NCBI RefSeq assembly: GCF_009937765.1
Contig: NZ_CP047089.1
Coordinates: 2,788,272 to 2,852,271, forward strand
DNA length: 64,000 bases
DNA from: Bacillus pumilus
GTDB lineage: Bacteria > Bacillota > Bacilli > Bacillales > Bacillaceae
Reading direction: 5' to 3'
Shown here: positions 51,263 to 59,342 of the stretch, in pieces
How the letters are laid out: each line of letters starts with the position of its first letter
How positions within the stretch are numbered: the stretch's first letter is position 1
Program-made: the position numbers and the translations under genes
The notes under the pieces: generated by a model
Told to the model about the DNA's origin: nothing
Database searches by the model: none
The model's input: only the letters and a program-made list of their open reading frames with translations

Positions 51263-51786
51263 CGTCATTACAATACCCGATTGGCTTATATGGACCGGTT
51301 GAAAATAAAACAAAGGAACAGCTAGAGGCATGGATTGATCAGTTAGCTGAGATTCCACAACAATATGAAGCGGTCACCAATCAATTGACAGATGCTCAGC
51401 TGGATACACCCTATCGGACTGGAGGATGGACCGTCCGTCAGCTCATTCATCACGTAGCAGACAGTCATCTAAATGCCTACTTACGATTCAAGCTTGCGCT
51501 CACAGAAGAAACACCGCACATCCGTCCATATGATCAGGCGGGATTCGCCGAGCTTCCAGATAGCAAAGCACCTATCAGCCTATCACTGCCCTTCATCAGC
51601 AGTCTGCATCGCAGGTGGGTGACATTACTTAGAGGGATGACAGCGGAAGACTTCACAGCGTCTTATTATCACCCAGCCGATCAACAAACGGTGTCCTTAT
51701 ATGACGCAACAGGAATGTACGTCTGGCACTCAACGCATCACCTTGCCCATATCACGGAATTAATCAAAAGAAATCAATGGAATTAA
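51259..51786 (+). CDS. yfiT: YfiT, DinB-like metal-dependent protein (bacillithiol S-transferase type)
   Basis: Four-helix DinB/YfiT-fold protein of 175 residues. Metal-binding histidines are visible in TVRQLIHHVADSH (His66 or 67 area) and HSTHHLAHITEL near 158-164. YfiT family members bind nickel or zinc, and related BstA/YfiT-like enzymes transfer bacillithiol. Length equals the structurally known B. subtilis YfiT. Coupled by ATGA overlap to the quinone-reductase-like gene, suggesting joint detoxification. Confidence 0.9.
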   Translation: MTSLQYPIGLYGPVENKTKEQLEAWIDQLAEIPQQYEAVTNQLTDAQLDTPYRTGGWTVRQLIHHVADSHLNAYLRFKLALTEETPHIRPYDQAGFAELPDSKAPISLSLPFISSLHRRWVTLLRGMTAEDFTASYYHPADQQTVSLYDATGMYVWHSTHHLAHITELIKRNQWN

Positions 51787-51798
51787 AGGAGTAAACAC

Positions 51799-52089
51799 AT
51801 GTCTGGGAGAAGAATTGTCGGCGCCATGTTTATTTGTATGGCAGCATTGTTTTATTTAGCAAAATATGTTCTTTTCGAGCTTCATTATTCTGGAATGAGC
51901 TTTGATGAAGATGTAAATAATTTTCAACTTCTAGAAGAGGTGCTGCCTGGCGGTACGTGGATCAGCATTCTATTTCTCATCATCGGGTTAGCCTATCTTT
52001 TATGGGATGACAGAGTCGTTCTTCAAAAAACCTTCATCCTCTCAGATAAACAAGTAGAAGAAGAACTAAAAAAGACGGATCTCAAGTGA
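51799..52089 (+). CDS. Small two-segment membrane protein
   Basis: A 96-residue protein with two membrane segments (GAMFICMAALFYLAKYVLF and WISILFLIIGLAYLLW) and an acidic C terminus. No family recognised. It starts 12 bases after yfiT with AAAGGAGTAAACAC as ribosome site, so it is the third gene of this operon; the terminator at 52068-52101 overlaps its stop. Confidence 0.75.
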   Translation: MSGRRIVGAMFICMAALFYLAKYVLFELHYSGMSFDEDVNNFQLLEEVLPGGTWISILFLIIGLAYLLWDDRVVLQKTFILSDKQVEEELKKTDLK

Positions 52090-52101
52090 CCGTCTTTTTT
52101 T
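52068..52101. terminator. Terminator between the yfiT operon and yfiV
   Basis: AAAAAGACGG/CCGTCTTTTT with an 11-base loop that includes the stop codon TGA. Confidence 0.82.
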
Positions 52102-52111
52102 CTTTACATGT

Positions 52112-52591
52112 TTAGCCGCGTTCAGGACGCAGTGCTTTTTCTAAAATAGCCAGCCCTTCGTTGACTTTTTCTTTTTCCCCGTCATTGAGCCGTTGCAGGG
52201 AGTTTTTGATTTTTTCGTGTCCTTTTTGATAAATGCTTCTGAAAATATTTTTCGCTTCTTCAGTTAGTTCGACGACAATGATTCTCCGGTCACGCTCAGA
52301 GTGCTTTCGTTCAACAAATTTAGATTGTTCTAACCGGTCAAGCAGACCTGTCATATTGGACAAAGAAGCGCCCATTTTTTCAGCGATTTCGGATACCTTG
52401 AGAGAGCCATGGTTATTGAGCAGCATGAGCACCTTCATTTGAGGCATACTCATATCGAGCTTCATCCATTCTGACACATCTCCAAGACCTGCAGCTGTGA
52501 GTACTTTCATATAAAGCACCCATGTCTTTTTTTCCTCTGGAGATAGAATCTCTTCTTTTAATACGGTGGTGTCATGAATATTATATTCCAC
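52112..52591 (-). CDS. yfiV: YfiV, MarR-family regulator
   Basis: MarR winged-helix regulator of 159 residues: MPQMKVLMLLNNHGSLKVSEIAEKMGASLSNMTGLLDRLEQSKFVERKHSERDRRIIVVELTEEA, with the conserved DRR wing motif. Length and context match B. subtilis YfiV. GTG 52591 follows AAAGGAAGTG. Divergent from mprF with 168 bases between; whether it controls mprF or the yfiT side is not known. Confidence 0.9.
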   Translation of the reverse strand: MEYNIHDTTVLKEEILSPEEKKTWVLYMKVLTAAGLGDVSEWMKLDMSMPQMKVLMLLNNHGSLKVSEIAEKMGASLSNMTGLLDRLEQSKFVERKHSERDRRIIVVELTEEAKNIFRSIYQKGHEKIKNSLQRLNDGEKEKVNEGLAILEKALRPERG

Positions 52592-52759
52592 GCTTGTTCA
52601 CTTCCTTTAAGCGGCTCTTTTCTCTATATTACTGATTTTTACTTCTAATTGAAAGATTCGTCAAGCTTTTGAATGTTAAACTGCATGAATCAAGTGGTAT
52701 TTGTTGTATAATAATGGTCAGTCGAAATAAATGAAGCAACTTAGAAAGTTGGGAAAAAC

Positions 52760-55330
52760 ATGTGGAACAAAAAAACGGGTATGACGATCTTAAAAATGCT
52801 TTTTCCGATCGTGATTATCCTTGTCTTAATTTTTGTCGCCAAGAAGGAACTGAGCGGCCTTTCCATTAAAAAAACGTTTTATATCATTGACAGCTTGAAT
52901 CGAATGGACTTGTTTATTCTTGTCTTTCTTGGTCTTGTCGCAGTGTTATCTATGTCCTTATATGATTTTATTTTACGAAAAAGCCTGAATATGCCGATTA
53001 GCGGCTGGAAAACGATTCGCATTTCTTGGATTGCGAACTCCTTCAACAGTGTCCTTGGGTTCGGTGGTTTATCAGGAGCAGGGCTTAGAACACTTCTATA
53101 CAAGGAGTACATAACCGACACGAAAAAACTACTCAAAGGCATTGCCCTTTTGACCTCCTCTGTCCTTTTGGGCTTATCTATTTTCAGCGACCTGATCTTG
53201 GTGAGGGTGCTTCCTGTTGAAAGTATTATCAGCCAAGAGCCGTGGCTATGGGCCTTTGTGATTATCTTTGCCTGTATCGTGCCCATTTACATTATTATGG
53301 CATCCATTCGAAAAAGCTCGATTGAGGGCGGTGAAAGCGGACTGAAGCATCCGATTTACGCTTACATCGGTGCATCGTTTTTAGAATGGCTGGCAGCTGG
53401 TCTCGTTATGTATATGGCTGTGGTCTCTATGGGGATGAATGTCGATGTTCGGATTGTTTTAGGTATATTTGCGATTGCGTCAATTGGCGGTTTAATCAGT
53501 ATGGTTCCGGGCGGATTTGGTTCTTTTGATCTTATCTTTTTACTGAGCATGCAGTACATTGGGTTTGATAAAGAGATGGTACTGACTGCGCTCGTTTTGT
53601 ACCGCTTCGTGTACTCGATCTTCCCGTTTATCCTAGGGCTTTGTCTAGCTGCTTACGATTTAACGGGAACGACGCTTAGACGTCTTGAAGGCAATCCGAG
53701 AATGGCACCAGCCGTAGAAACAACGAACGTCTTAATTGTGTTGCACCGTGCTTTATTAATCCGTTTATTGTACGGATCACTATCAATTTTAACCTTCGGA
53801 AGCGGCTTGCTTATTATGGCGTCTGTTGTCCTTCCTGTCGATCGATTAGGCGTGATTACGAGTATTCCACGCTTTTTGTTATCAGGTTTTAATGGTCTTT
53901 CTTTAATGTTCGGCATTATCCTGATGGTTTTGTCCATTGAAGTGTATAAACGAACGAAAAGATCGTACGTGCTAACAATGATCGCCCTAGCAGGCGGCTT
54001 TGTGTTTACTTTGTTAAAAGGATTTAACCTGAGTCTGATCTTTATATTGCCAGTCATCATGGCTGTATTTTTCTCTCTTCGAAATCAATTTGTGAAGCAG
54101 CAGGCCCCTTATTCGTTGTATCAGTTTGTGGCGGCTGCCGCTGGTTATTTACTCGTGCTATTTAACTATAATGTCATCGGCAACTTTATTTGGACCAAAA
54201 TTGGGCATTTCTTGAGTAAGGATTACCTTGTGCATAATGAACGGCATATCACAATGACAAGCATGATTGCGCTCATCGGTGTACCGCTTTTCTTCTTCAT
54301 TAGTAAATTGATTTTTAATAAAAAAGCATTTCCGATTGGAGAAAAAGCAGATGAGGAAAAATTAAAAACATTTTTAGAAGAAAAGGGTGGCAATGCCCTT
54401 AGTCATCTTGGCTTTTTAGGCGATAAAAAATTATTTTTCTCAAGTGATGGAGAGGCGATGCTTCAATTTGGGCGCATTGGCCGCTGCGTCATTGTGCTCG
54501 GAGATCCTTCTGGGCGTAAAGCATCCTATCCACTTGTGCTAGAAGAGTTTTTACAGCAGACAGAAAAAGCAGGCTATCGCGTCGCTTTTTATCAAGTAGA
54601 ACGGGAAGGGATGGCGCTCTACCATGACTTAGGCTTTCATTTCTTTAAGCTTGGAGAAGAAGCCATGGTCGATTTAGAAACGTTCTCTCTCTCCGGTAAG
54701 AAAAAATCAAATTTACGGGCTGTGGCCAATAAGTTTGAACGAGAAGGCTATACGTTTGACATGCTGGAACCGCCTTTTTCAGACGAGTTCATCTCAACGT
54801 TAAAACAGATTTCTGATAGCTGGCTCGGAAAGAAAAAAGAAAAAGGATTTTCGCTCGGCTATTTTCAAGAAGATTATCTTCAAAAAGCACCAATTGCGAT
54901 CCTGAAGGATGAACAAGGGGAGATCATTTCTTTTGTGTCACTTATGCCGATGTATCAAGAAGGGGAGATATCCATCGACCTGATGCGTCATATGCATGAT
55001 GCACCGAACGGGATGATGGATGCGCTGTTTATCCACCTTTTTCAATGGGCGAAAGAAAAAGGCTACAAATCCTTTAACATGGGAATGGCGCCTCTATCAA
55101 ATGTAGGAACATTTCATCAGTCCTTTCTCACGGAGCGTTTGGCGAGTGTTATTTTCAACAACGTCAGATTTATGTACAGCTTCAGCGGATTACGCTCGTT
55201 TAAACAGAAATATAAACCTGAATGGCGCGGAAAATATTTAGCGTATAAAAAGAATACATCATTACCTGTCACAATGGTGCTTGTCACCAAGCTGATTGGG
55301 ATGGACCCAAATCGCAACCGGCGTCCATAG
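52760..55330 (+). CDS. mprF: MprF, phosphatidylglycerol lysyltransferase/flippase
   Basis: Bifunctional membrane protein of 856 residues that adds lysine (from Lys-tRNA) to phosphatidylglycerol and flips the product outward, reducing binding of cationic antimicrobial peptides. About 14 hydrophobic segments cover residues 1-520 (flippase: SWIANSFNSVLGFGGLSGAGLRTLLY, ISMVPGGFGSFDLIFL). The cytoplasmic synthase domain follows (FFSSDGEAMLQFGRIGRCVIVLGDPSG, RAVANKFEREGYTF, GMAPLSNVG). Ribosome site is weak (AGTTGGGAAAAAC). Ends at a terminator. Confidence 0.96.
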   Translation: MWNKKTGMTILKMLFPIVIILVLIFVAKKELSGLSIKKTFYIIDSLNRMDLFILVFLGLVAVLSMSLYDFILRKSLNMPISGWKTIRISWIANSFNSVLGFGGLSGAGLRTLLYKEYITDTKKLLKGIALLTSSVLLGLSIFSDLILVRVLPVESIISQEPWLWAFVIIFACIVPIYIIMASIRKSSIEGGESGLKHPIYAYIGASFLEWLAAGLVMYMAVVSMGMNVDVRIVLGIFAIASIGGLISMVPGGFGSFDLIFLLSMQYIGFDKEMVLTALVLYRFVYSIFPFILGLCLAAYDLTGTTLRRLEGNPRMAPAVETTNVLIVLHRALLIRLLYGSLSILTFGSGLLIMASVVLPVDRLGVITSIPRFLLSGFNGLSLMFGIILMVLSIEVYKRTKRSYVLTMIALAGGFVFTLLKGFNLSLIFILPVIMAVFFSLRNQFVKQQAPYSLYQFVAAAAGYLLVLFNYNVIGNFIWTKIGHFLSKDYLVHNERHITMTSMIALIGVPLFFFISKLIFNKKAFPIGEKADEEKLKTFLEEKGGNALSHLGFLGDKKLFFSSDGEAMLQFGRIGRCVIVLGDPSGRKASYPLVLEEFLQQTEKAGYRVAFYQVEREGMALYHDLGFHFFKLGEEAMVDLETFSLSGKKKSNLRAVANKFEREGYTFDMLEPPFSDEFISTLKQISDSWLGKKKEKGFSLGYFQEDYLQKAPIAILKDEQGEIISFVSLMPMYQEGEISIDLMRHMHDAPNGMMDALFIHLFQWAKEKGYKSFNMGMAPLSNVGTFHQSFLTERLASVIFNNVRFMYSFSGLRSFKQKYKPEWRGKYLAYKKNTSLPVTMVLVTKLIGMDPNRNRRP

Positions 55331-55333
55331 ATC

Positions 55334-55370
55334 AAAAACCTTTACCTTTCACTAGGTGAAGGTTTTTTTA
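55334..55370 (+). terminator. Terminator after mprF
   Basis: Arms AACCTTTACCT/AGGTGAAGGTT with T7. Confidence 0.83.
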
Positions 55371-55421
55371 GACAAAAGAATAGCAAAAGTGGTAAAGTTG
55401 AAGAGTAAGGGGGATGTAAAT

Positions 55422-55970
55422 ATGACATTAAATGAATGGTTTAAAAAGGGATTAACTGAACGTACATATGTACACAACATGGAGAAAAATCGAGAAAATT
55501 TACTCACGGTGTACAACCAGTACGCAATTCATCAAAAAGAAAAAGAGTTGCTTCAAAAGTTGCAAAAGAAAAAGCTCAGAGCGCTTGTCATTACAGCGGA
55601 CTGGTGTGGAGATGCGATGGTCAATGTACCAATTTTCATGCGTATCGCAAGTGAAGCACTCATTGATTCGCGCTATTTCATTCGGGACGAGCATCTAGAT
55701 CTGATGGATCAGTATTTAACGAACGGGACCGCAAGATCGATTCCGATTATCGTGATCATTGATCAGGACGGAAATGAAGTAGGTAAGTGGGGACCACGCT
55801 CAACTGATGCACAGCGCTTTGTTGATGAGAAAAAACCAGACAAGGATGCACCTAATTTTGAGGAAGCTTTTCAAGTATTTGCGAAAGAAGCCGCACATCA
55901 CTATACGACAGATCGTTACTTATGGAAAGATATTGAGAAAGAAATAGTAGAAGTTTTGGAAAAAATATAA
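55422..55970 (+). CDS. Thioredoxin-family protein (WCGD type)
   Basis: A 182-residue cytoplasmic thioredoxin-like protein. The active-site position reads ITADWCGDAMVNVP, with a single cysteine instead of CxxC, as is usual in this Bacillus thioredoxin-like subfamily; the cis-proline region is TARSIPIIVIIDQDG. ATG 55422 with GGGGGATG upstream is chosen; the open frame begins at 55356. Redox role is uncertain with one cysteine. Terminator 55974-56012 follows. Confidence 0.82.
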   Translation: MTLNEWFKKGLTERTYVHNMEKNRENLLTVYNQYAIHQKEKELLQKLQKKKLRALVITADWCGDAMVNVPIFMRIASEALIDSRYFIRDEHLDLMDQYLTNGTARSIPIIVIIDQDGNEVGKWGPRSTDAQRFVDEKKPDKDAPNFEEAFQVFAKEAAHHYTTDRYLWKDIEKEIVEVLEKI

Positions 55971-55973
55971 ACC

Positions 55974-56012
55974 AAAAGACTACTTCGCCGCAACGGGAAG
56001 TAGTCTTTTTTT
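55974..56012 (+). terminator. Terminator after the thioredoxin-like gene
   Basis: Arms AAAAGACTACTTC/GAAGTAGTCTTTT with T7. Confidence 0.87.
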
Positions 56013-56057
56013 ATCTTGTTTTTGCGTCTCACCTACAAAACACCGCATAAAGATGTA

Positions 56058-56100
56058 GAAAAACCGCAGAATTCTACCGAAAACCGCAGAAAACCGCAAC
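56058..56100. repeat. Cluster of short AAACCGCAGA repeats
   Basis: The unit AAACCGCA(GA) occurs three times within about 45 bases (AAAAACCGCAGA, GAAAACCGCAGA, AAAACCGCAAC), with a related CACCGCATA just before. It lies in the 294-bp gap between the thioredoxin-like and DCC genes, which shows no other feature; the open frame at 56129-56353 has no ribosome site. Confidence 0.5.
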
Positions 56101-56306
56101 GCATCACGATTTTCCCAACCATTTTTAGTTGAAAAACCTCATATGTGCCATGAAAACCTCAATTTTGCCCTTATCTAAAGGCTCATATAACGCACGTTGG
56201 TTTGCTTTTTCCCAATACAAGAGGCCCAGCAACTATAGTAATCTAGTTGTAATCTCCTTTGAACGAACTAAAAAACAAATGACGGAAAAGGGCTGGCGAT
56301 CAATCT

Positions 56307-56774
56307 ATGAAAAAAATCATTTATCTCGATCAAGAAAAAAAGAAGCTCGCTGAATCGAAAAAAAGAGAACAGCGTTCCATCAAATCACTTAGACTGCTTG
56401 TGTTTTATGACGGGCAAAGCCCTTCATGTGCAAAAGCGATGGACTTGTTGAAAGCTCTCGACTGGAAGAACCGTATTCATTTCGAATCCTTTCGACACTC
56501 GCAGCTGCTCAAACTGAACAAAATAAGTGAAGAAAAGGCAGAAAAGCGAATCGTGTCAATTGCATTAGCCAAAAACCAAAAAAACTCAGGGATCTATACA
56601 TTGCTGAAAATTGCTTGCAATATCCCTGCATTATGGGGAACGATCCCATTCATTGTACTCAGCATCTGGTTAGGCTTTGGTCAGCATGCGTACGATTACT
56701 TTGCGAAAAAACGGTATGTTCATTCAGTCAAACAAGTCACCCGTCCTGATACAGATCAACAGAAGACCATTTAA
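56307..56774 (+). CDS. DCC-family (DUF393) protein lacking one motif cysteine
   Basis: A 155-residue thiol-disulfide-oxidoreductase-like protein of the DCC/DUF393 family. The motif reads FYDGQSPSC (residues 33-41): the usual YDGxCxxC has serine at 38 and keeps only Cys41. A membrane segment lies at PALWGTIPFIVLSIWLGFG, and a basic N-terminal extension of about 25 residues precedes the domain. A redox-active CxxC is therefore absent, so the function may differ from the family. No good ribosome site before ATG 56307. Confidence 0.72.
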   Translation: MKKIIYLDQEKKKLAESKKREQRSIKSLRLLVFYDGQSPSCAKAMDLLKALDWKNRIHFESFRHSQLLKLNKISEEKAEKRIVSIALAKNQKNSGIYTLLKIACNIPALWGTIPFIVLSIWLGFGQHAYDYFAKKRYVHSVKQVTRPDTDQQKTI

Positions 56775-56781
56775 TGAATAA

Positions 56782-56820
56782 GAAAAGCATGACCTTCGAT
56801 CGGCAGAAGGTCATGCTTTT
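56782..56820. terminator. Bidirectional terminator between DCC and NprR-like genes
   Basis: Perfect arms AAAAGCATGACCTTC/GAAGGTCATGCTTTT with an 8-base loop; it includes the stop of the regulator. Confidence 0.88.
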
Positions 56821-58067
56821 TTGTAATAGGGGACGTATGATGCAAGATGTTGAAGTAGCGTTCTCGTGTAGGACATAAACGCATGCTCATCAAGTTCAGA
56901 AGCCGCATAGGAAAGCAAAGTTCTAAGAGCAAACAAGTACTCACTGTGTAGCTCATTGTGTTTAAAGTAAGGTAGGGCTGCTTCGATCAAATAGGTTTTC
57001 AAATCAAGAGGATTTTCCTCAATCATCAATTTATAGATTTTGATCATATATAAACAGTTTGGCTGAATACGAGGCTGTTTTAACAGCTCATGTATGTAGG
57101 GAAGTGCCTTTTTGCGGTCGTATTCAGCATATAATGTCGCAATTTCATAAAGAGTTTCACAATAACGGTCTTCTATCTGTTCTTGATTAAAGTAATTGAG
57201 TGAATCTAGTAAATATGGCACAGCTGAAGAGAAATCACCTTCCCGTTTTAAGAGCACGCCGTAATAAAAATAAGCGGTCATTTTAATATAGGCATCAGGA
57301 TAAAGGGATGTGTGCAAAATCACTTCTTTTAAATATTTCTTCGCCGTTTGAAAGGCTTTTAGTTCCAGTGAGATCACGCCATGAATGAGTGTGCAGTGAA
57401 TAATCCGTTTGAAATTGTTCTTTTGTCTATATAAATCCATCGCTTGATGGGTTGCTTCAAGCGCATCACCAAGTTGTCCCATGTTTCCAAGTGCTTTTGC
57501 ATAGTGATAATACAGGTCACTTTGTTCAACAGACGCGTAAGAAAAGCAGCTCTCAAGTTTCTTTATGCCTTCTTCAAGCTGACCATTTTGAATAAGATGA
57601 ATGCCATCTAGATATTCAAATATCTCTTTTTCCGTTTCAATAAAGGTTTTTTCAAACTTTTTAAGCACGCGGTGTGTTTTTAAGGCAAGCGGCTGCTTGT
57701 CCGATAATAAATAAAATTGAAATAAGGACAAATGATACTGAATGCCTAAATCGAGCGAAAAGAACTGTTCCTCATGCTGAATGATCATTTCTGCATTTTG
57801 TTCAGCTTGATCGAGTGCATAGAAATACATATTCATTTGAAACTCATCCAAGAGTGACAGCAGATGACGCGCCTTTTGTGACAGCGTTTCTTGACTGATG
57901 CCAAGTCGTTCTAGCAGTAAATTGATCGTATCTTGATTGGCCTCCTTTGAGCCATTTTCGATTTTACTTAAATGAGAGACAGAACAAATTCCTTCTGCCA
58001 ATTCAGATTGGGTCATATTTTGTTTATACCGGTAGAGCTTAATGATTTGCCCGATATTGATTTTCAT
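56811..58067 (-). CDS. RRNPP-type regulator, NprR-like (HTH plus TPR)
   Basis: A 418-residue protein with an N-terminal Xre HTH (IGQIIKLYRYKQNMTQSELAEGICSVSHLSKIENGSKEANQDTINLLLERL) and about eight TPR-like helical pairs, the architecture of peptide-sensing NprR, PlcR and related RRNPP proteins. Length is close to B. cereus-group NprR (about 423), with YYHYAKALGNMGQLGDALEATHQAMDLY as a clear TPR. GGGAGG lies 12 bases before ATG 58067; the open frame begins at TTG 58091. No clear pro-peptide gene follows. Probably a quorum or sporulation-phase regulator, inserted relative to the B. subtilis order. Confidence 0.82.
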   Translation of the reverse strand: MKINIGQIIKLYRYKQNMTQSELAEGICSVSHLSKIENGSKEANQDTINLLLERLGISQETLSQKARHLLSLLDEFQMNMYFYALDQAEQNAEMIIQHEEQFFSLDLGIQYHLSLFQFYLLSDKQPLALKTHRVLKKFEKTFIETEKEIFEYLDGIHLIQNGQLEEGIKKLESCFSYASVEQSDLYYHYAKALGNMGQLGDALEATHQAMDLYRQKNNFKRIIHCTLIHGVISLELKAFQTAKKYLKEVILHTSLYPDAYIKMTAYFYYGVLLKREGDFSSAVPYLLDSLNYFNQEQIEDRYCETLYEIATLYAEYDRKKALPYIHELLKQPRIQPNCLYMIKIYKLMIEENPLDLKTYLIEAALPYFKHNELHSEYLFALRTLLSYAASELDEHAFMSYTRTLLQHLASYVPYYKKA

Positions 58068-58261
58068 TCCATCCAGAAGCCTCCCTTCCAATCATGGGTT
58101 GAAAGCCTTTTGACAAAAAAACGAATTAGACAAAATGGGAATACCTGAAATCATTTCATCATCTTGGTTTTTTTATCAAAATTTGTTTAAAACGTAATAT
58201 GATTGTAACATTACTTGAAAAACTCAAACAACTTTTTAGCAGACGGGAGGGGAAACACCAT

Positions 58262-58310
58262 TTGCAACTGTACGAAATGATGTTTATAATGTGAATGAGA
58301 ATCAATTTCA
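58262..58310 (+). promoter_or_regulatory. Promoter and Fur box of yfhC
   Basis: TTGCAA (58262-58267), 17 bases, TATAAT (58285-58290). TGAGAATCAATTTCA (58296-58310), at the start site, matches the 7-1-7 Fur box at 11 of 14 positions. yfhC belongs to the Fur regulon of B. subtilis, which agrees. Confidence 0.8.
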
Positions 58311-58338
58311 ATTAAGATTGATTGAAAGGATGACACAT

Positions 58339-58926
58339 ATGCCAGAAATCAAACAAAAAACAGAAGCGTTAACGGTACGAGACGCTGTCAGATATAGACG
58401 ATCCATTCGGAAATTTAAAGAAACGCCGGTGACCATCGAGCAGCTTCAGCCGTTATTAGAGGATGCAGTCTATGCACCGAATCATAAAATCACGGAGCCG
58501 TGGCGCTTTCTATATGCGGTGACGGATGAAGCGAAAGCAACATTTGTTGAACGCTTCATTGCGTTCTTCAAGCGCAACAACCCAGATGCAAAGGAAGAAA
58601 AGATCAATCAATATAGAGATTACTTTTCAAAAGTTCCAGCCCTTTTACTTGTGGTGTTAAAAGAAGACGAGAACCCAGTGGTGAGAAATGATGATTTTGC
58701 CGCTGTGAGCGCACTCATTCAAAACTTCCAGCTGCTTGCTTGGGATCAAGGAATCGGTATGGTCTGGAAGAGCGGCCGCATCTTATACGACAAAGCCTTT
58801 CAACAGGACATGGGCTTAAAGGAAAACGAGCGATTTGCTGCCATCCTTCATATTGGTTATCCAGAAGAGGTGCCTGAGGAAAAATCACGTCAGAAAGCAT
58901 CAAGTCTTCTTACAGAAATTAAATAA
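58339..58926 (+). CDS. yfhC: YfhC, nitroreductase-family protein
   Basis: FMN-dependent nitroreductase-like enzyme of 195 residues. Typical features: VRYRRSIRKFKETPVTIEQLQPLLEDAVYAPNHKITEPWRFLYA (FMN-binding RRSxR and AP/S-N segments) and GIGMVWKSG, AAILHIGYPEE. Length is as in B. subtilis. ATG 58339 with AAAGG 9 bases upstream is chosen; earlier in-frame starts overlap the Fur box. Iron-repressed by the site above; physiological substrate unknown. Confidence 0.9.
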   Translation: MPEIKQKTEALTVRDAVRYRRSIRKFKETPVTIEQLQPLLEDAVYAPNHKITEPWRFLYAVTDEAKATFVERFIAFFKRNNPDAKEEKINQYRDYFSKVPALLLVVLKEDENPVVRNDDFAAVSALIQNFQLLAWDQGIGMVWKSGRILYDKAFQQDMGLKENERFAAILHIGYPEEVPEEKSRQKASSLLTEIK

Positions 58927-58928
58927 AA

Positions 58929-58960
58929 GAAAAGCAGACCGCTGTAGGGTCTGCTTTTTT
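58929..58960. terminator. Terminator between yfhC and yfhD
   Basis: Arms AAAAGCAGACC/GGGTCTGCTTTT. Confidence 0.83.
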
Positions 58961-58962
58961 AC

Positions 58963-59118
58963 TTATTGTTTTTTGGCGCGCTGGTCGGCTGCTTTCATAC
59001 GTGCCATTGCTTTTACGTCATTCGGATCTGCAAGTTCTTTGGAAAATTCAACATATTCGCCATCCGATTCTTGTGCTGCAAGCTCTTGGTTGGTTTTTTG
59101 GTGTTGGTCTTTTTTCAA
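58963..59118 (-). CDS. yfhD: YfhD family small protein
   Basis: A 51-residue hydrophilic protein from TTG 59118, preceded by GGAGGGAAAGG. The YfhD pattern EYVEFSKELADPNDVKAMARMKAADQRAK is clear. Function unknown; members are small Bacillus proteins found next to yfhE. It is shorter than B. subtilis YfhD at the N terminus. Confidence 0.82.
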   Translation of the reverse strand: MKKDQHQKTNQELAAQESDGEYVEFSKELADPNDVKAMARMKAADQRAKKQ

Positions 59119-59179
59119 AGCCTTTCCCTCCTTTACAAGATCACTTTAGTTATGTGCTTGTTGGAGTGGAATATCCATC

Positions 59180-59290
59180 TTATTTGTTTCTTTTTTCTGC
59201 TGCTCTTTCCGCTTTTTTGAATTCTTGCTGATACAGGACTTCCTGGGTTTTCTTCAGCTTTGAAGTTGGCTGGTGTTCTTTTTTCTTCAT
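59180..59290 (-). CDS. yfhE: YfhE family small protein
   Basis: A 36-residue basic protein from ATG 59290 (ribosome site AGGGGGCG). The YfhE pattern LKKTQEVLYQQEFKKAERAAEKR is present. Lies 61 bases upstream of yfhD on the same strand, as in B. subtilis; both are probably one transcript. Function unknown. Confidence 0.82.
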   Translation of the reverse strand: MKKKEHQPTSKLKKTQEVLYQQEFKKAERAAEKRNK

Positions 59291-59342
59291 CAAAATCGCC
59301 CCCTCATCTCATTTTTAATAGGATGGGTGTTTTTGACAACAT

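Noticed and set aside
56129-56353. Plus-strand open frame of 74 codons before the DCC gene
   Set aside because: Lacks a ribosome site, overlaps the DCC start and has no protein-like composition.
56737-56814. 25-codon frame overlapping the NprR-like stop, as a definite pro-peptide gene
   Set aside because: It runs through a strong terminator stem and antisense to a coding gene, so it is kept only as a hypothesis in the findings.
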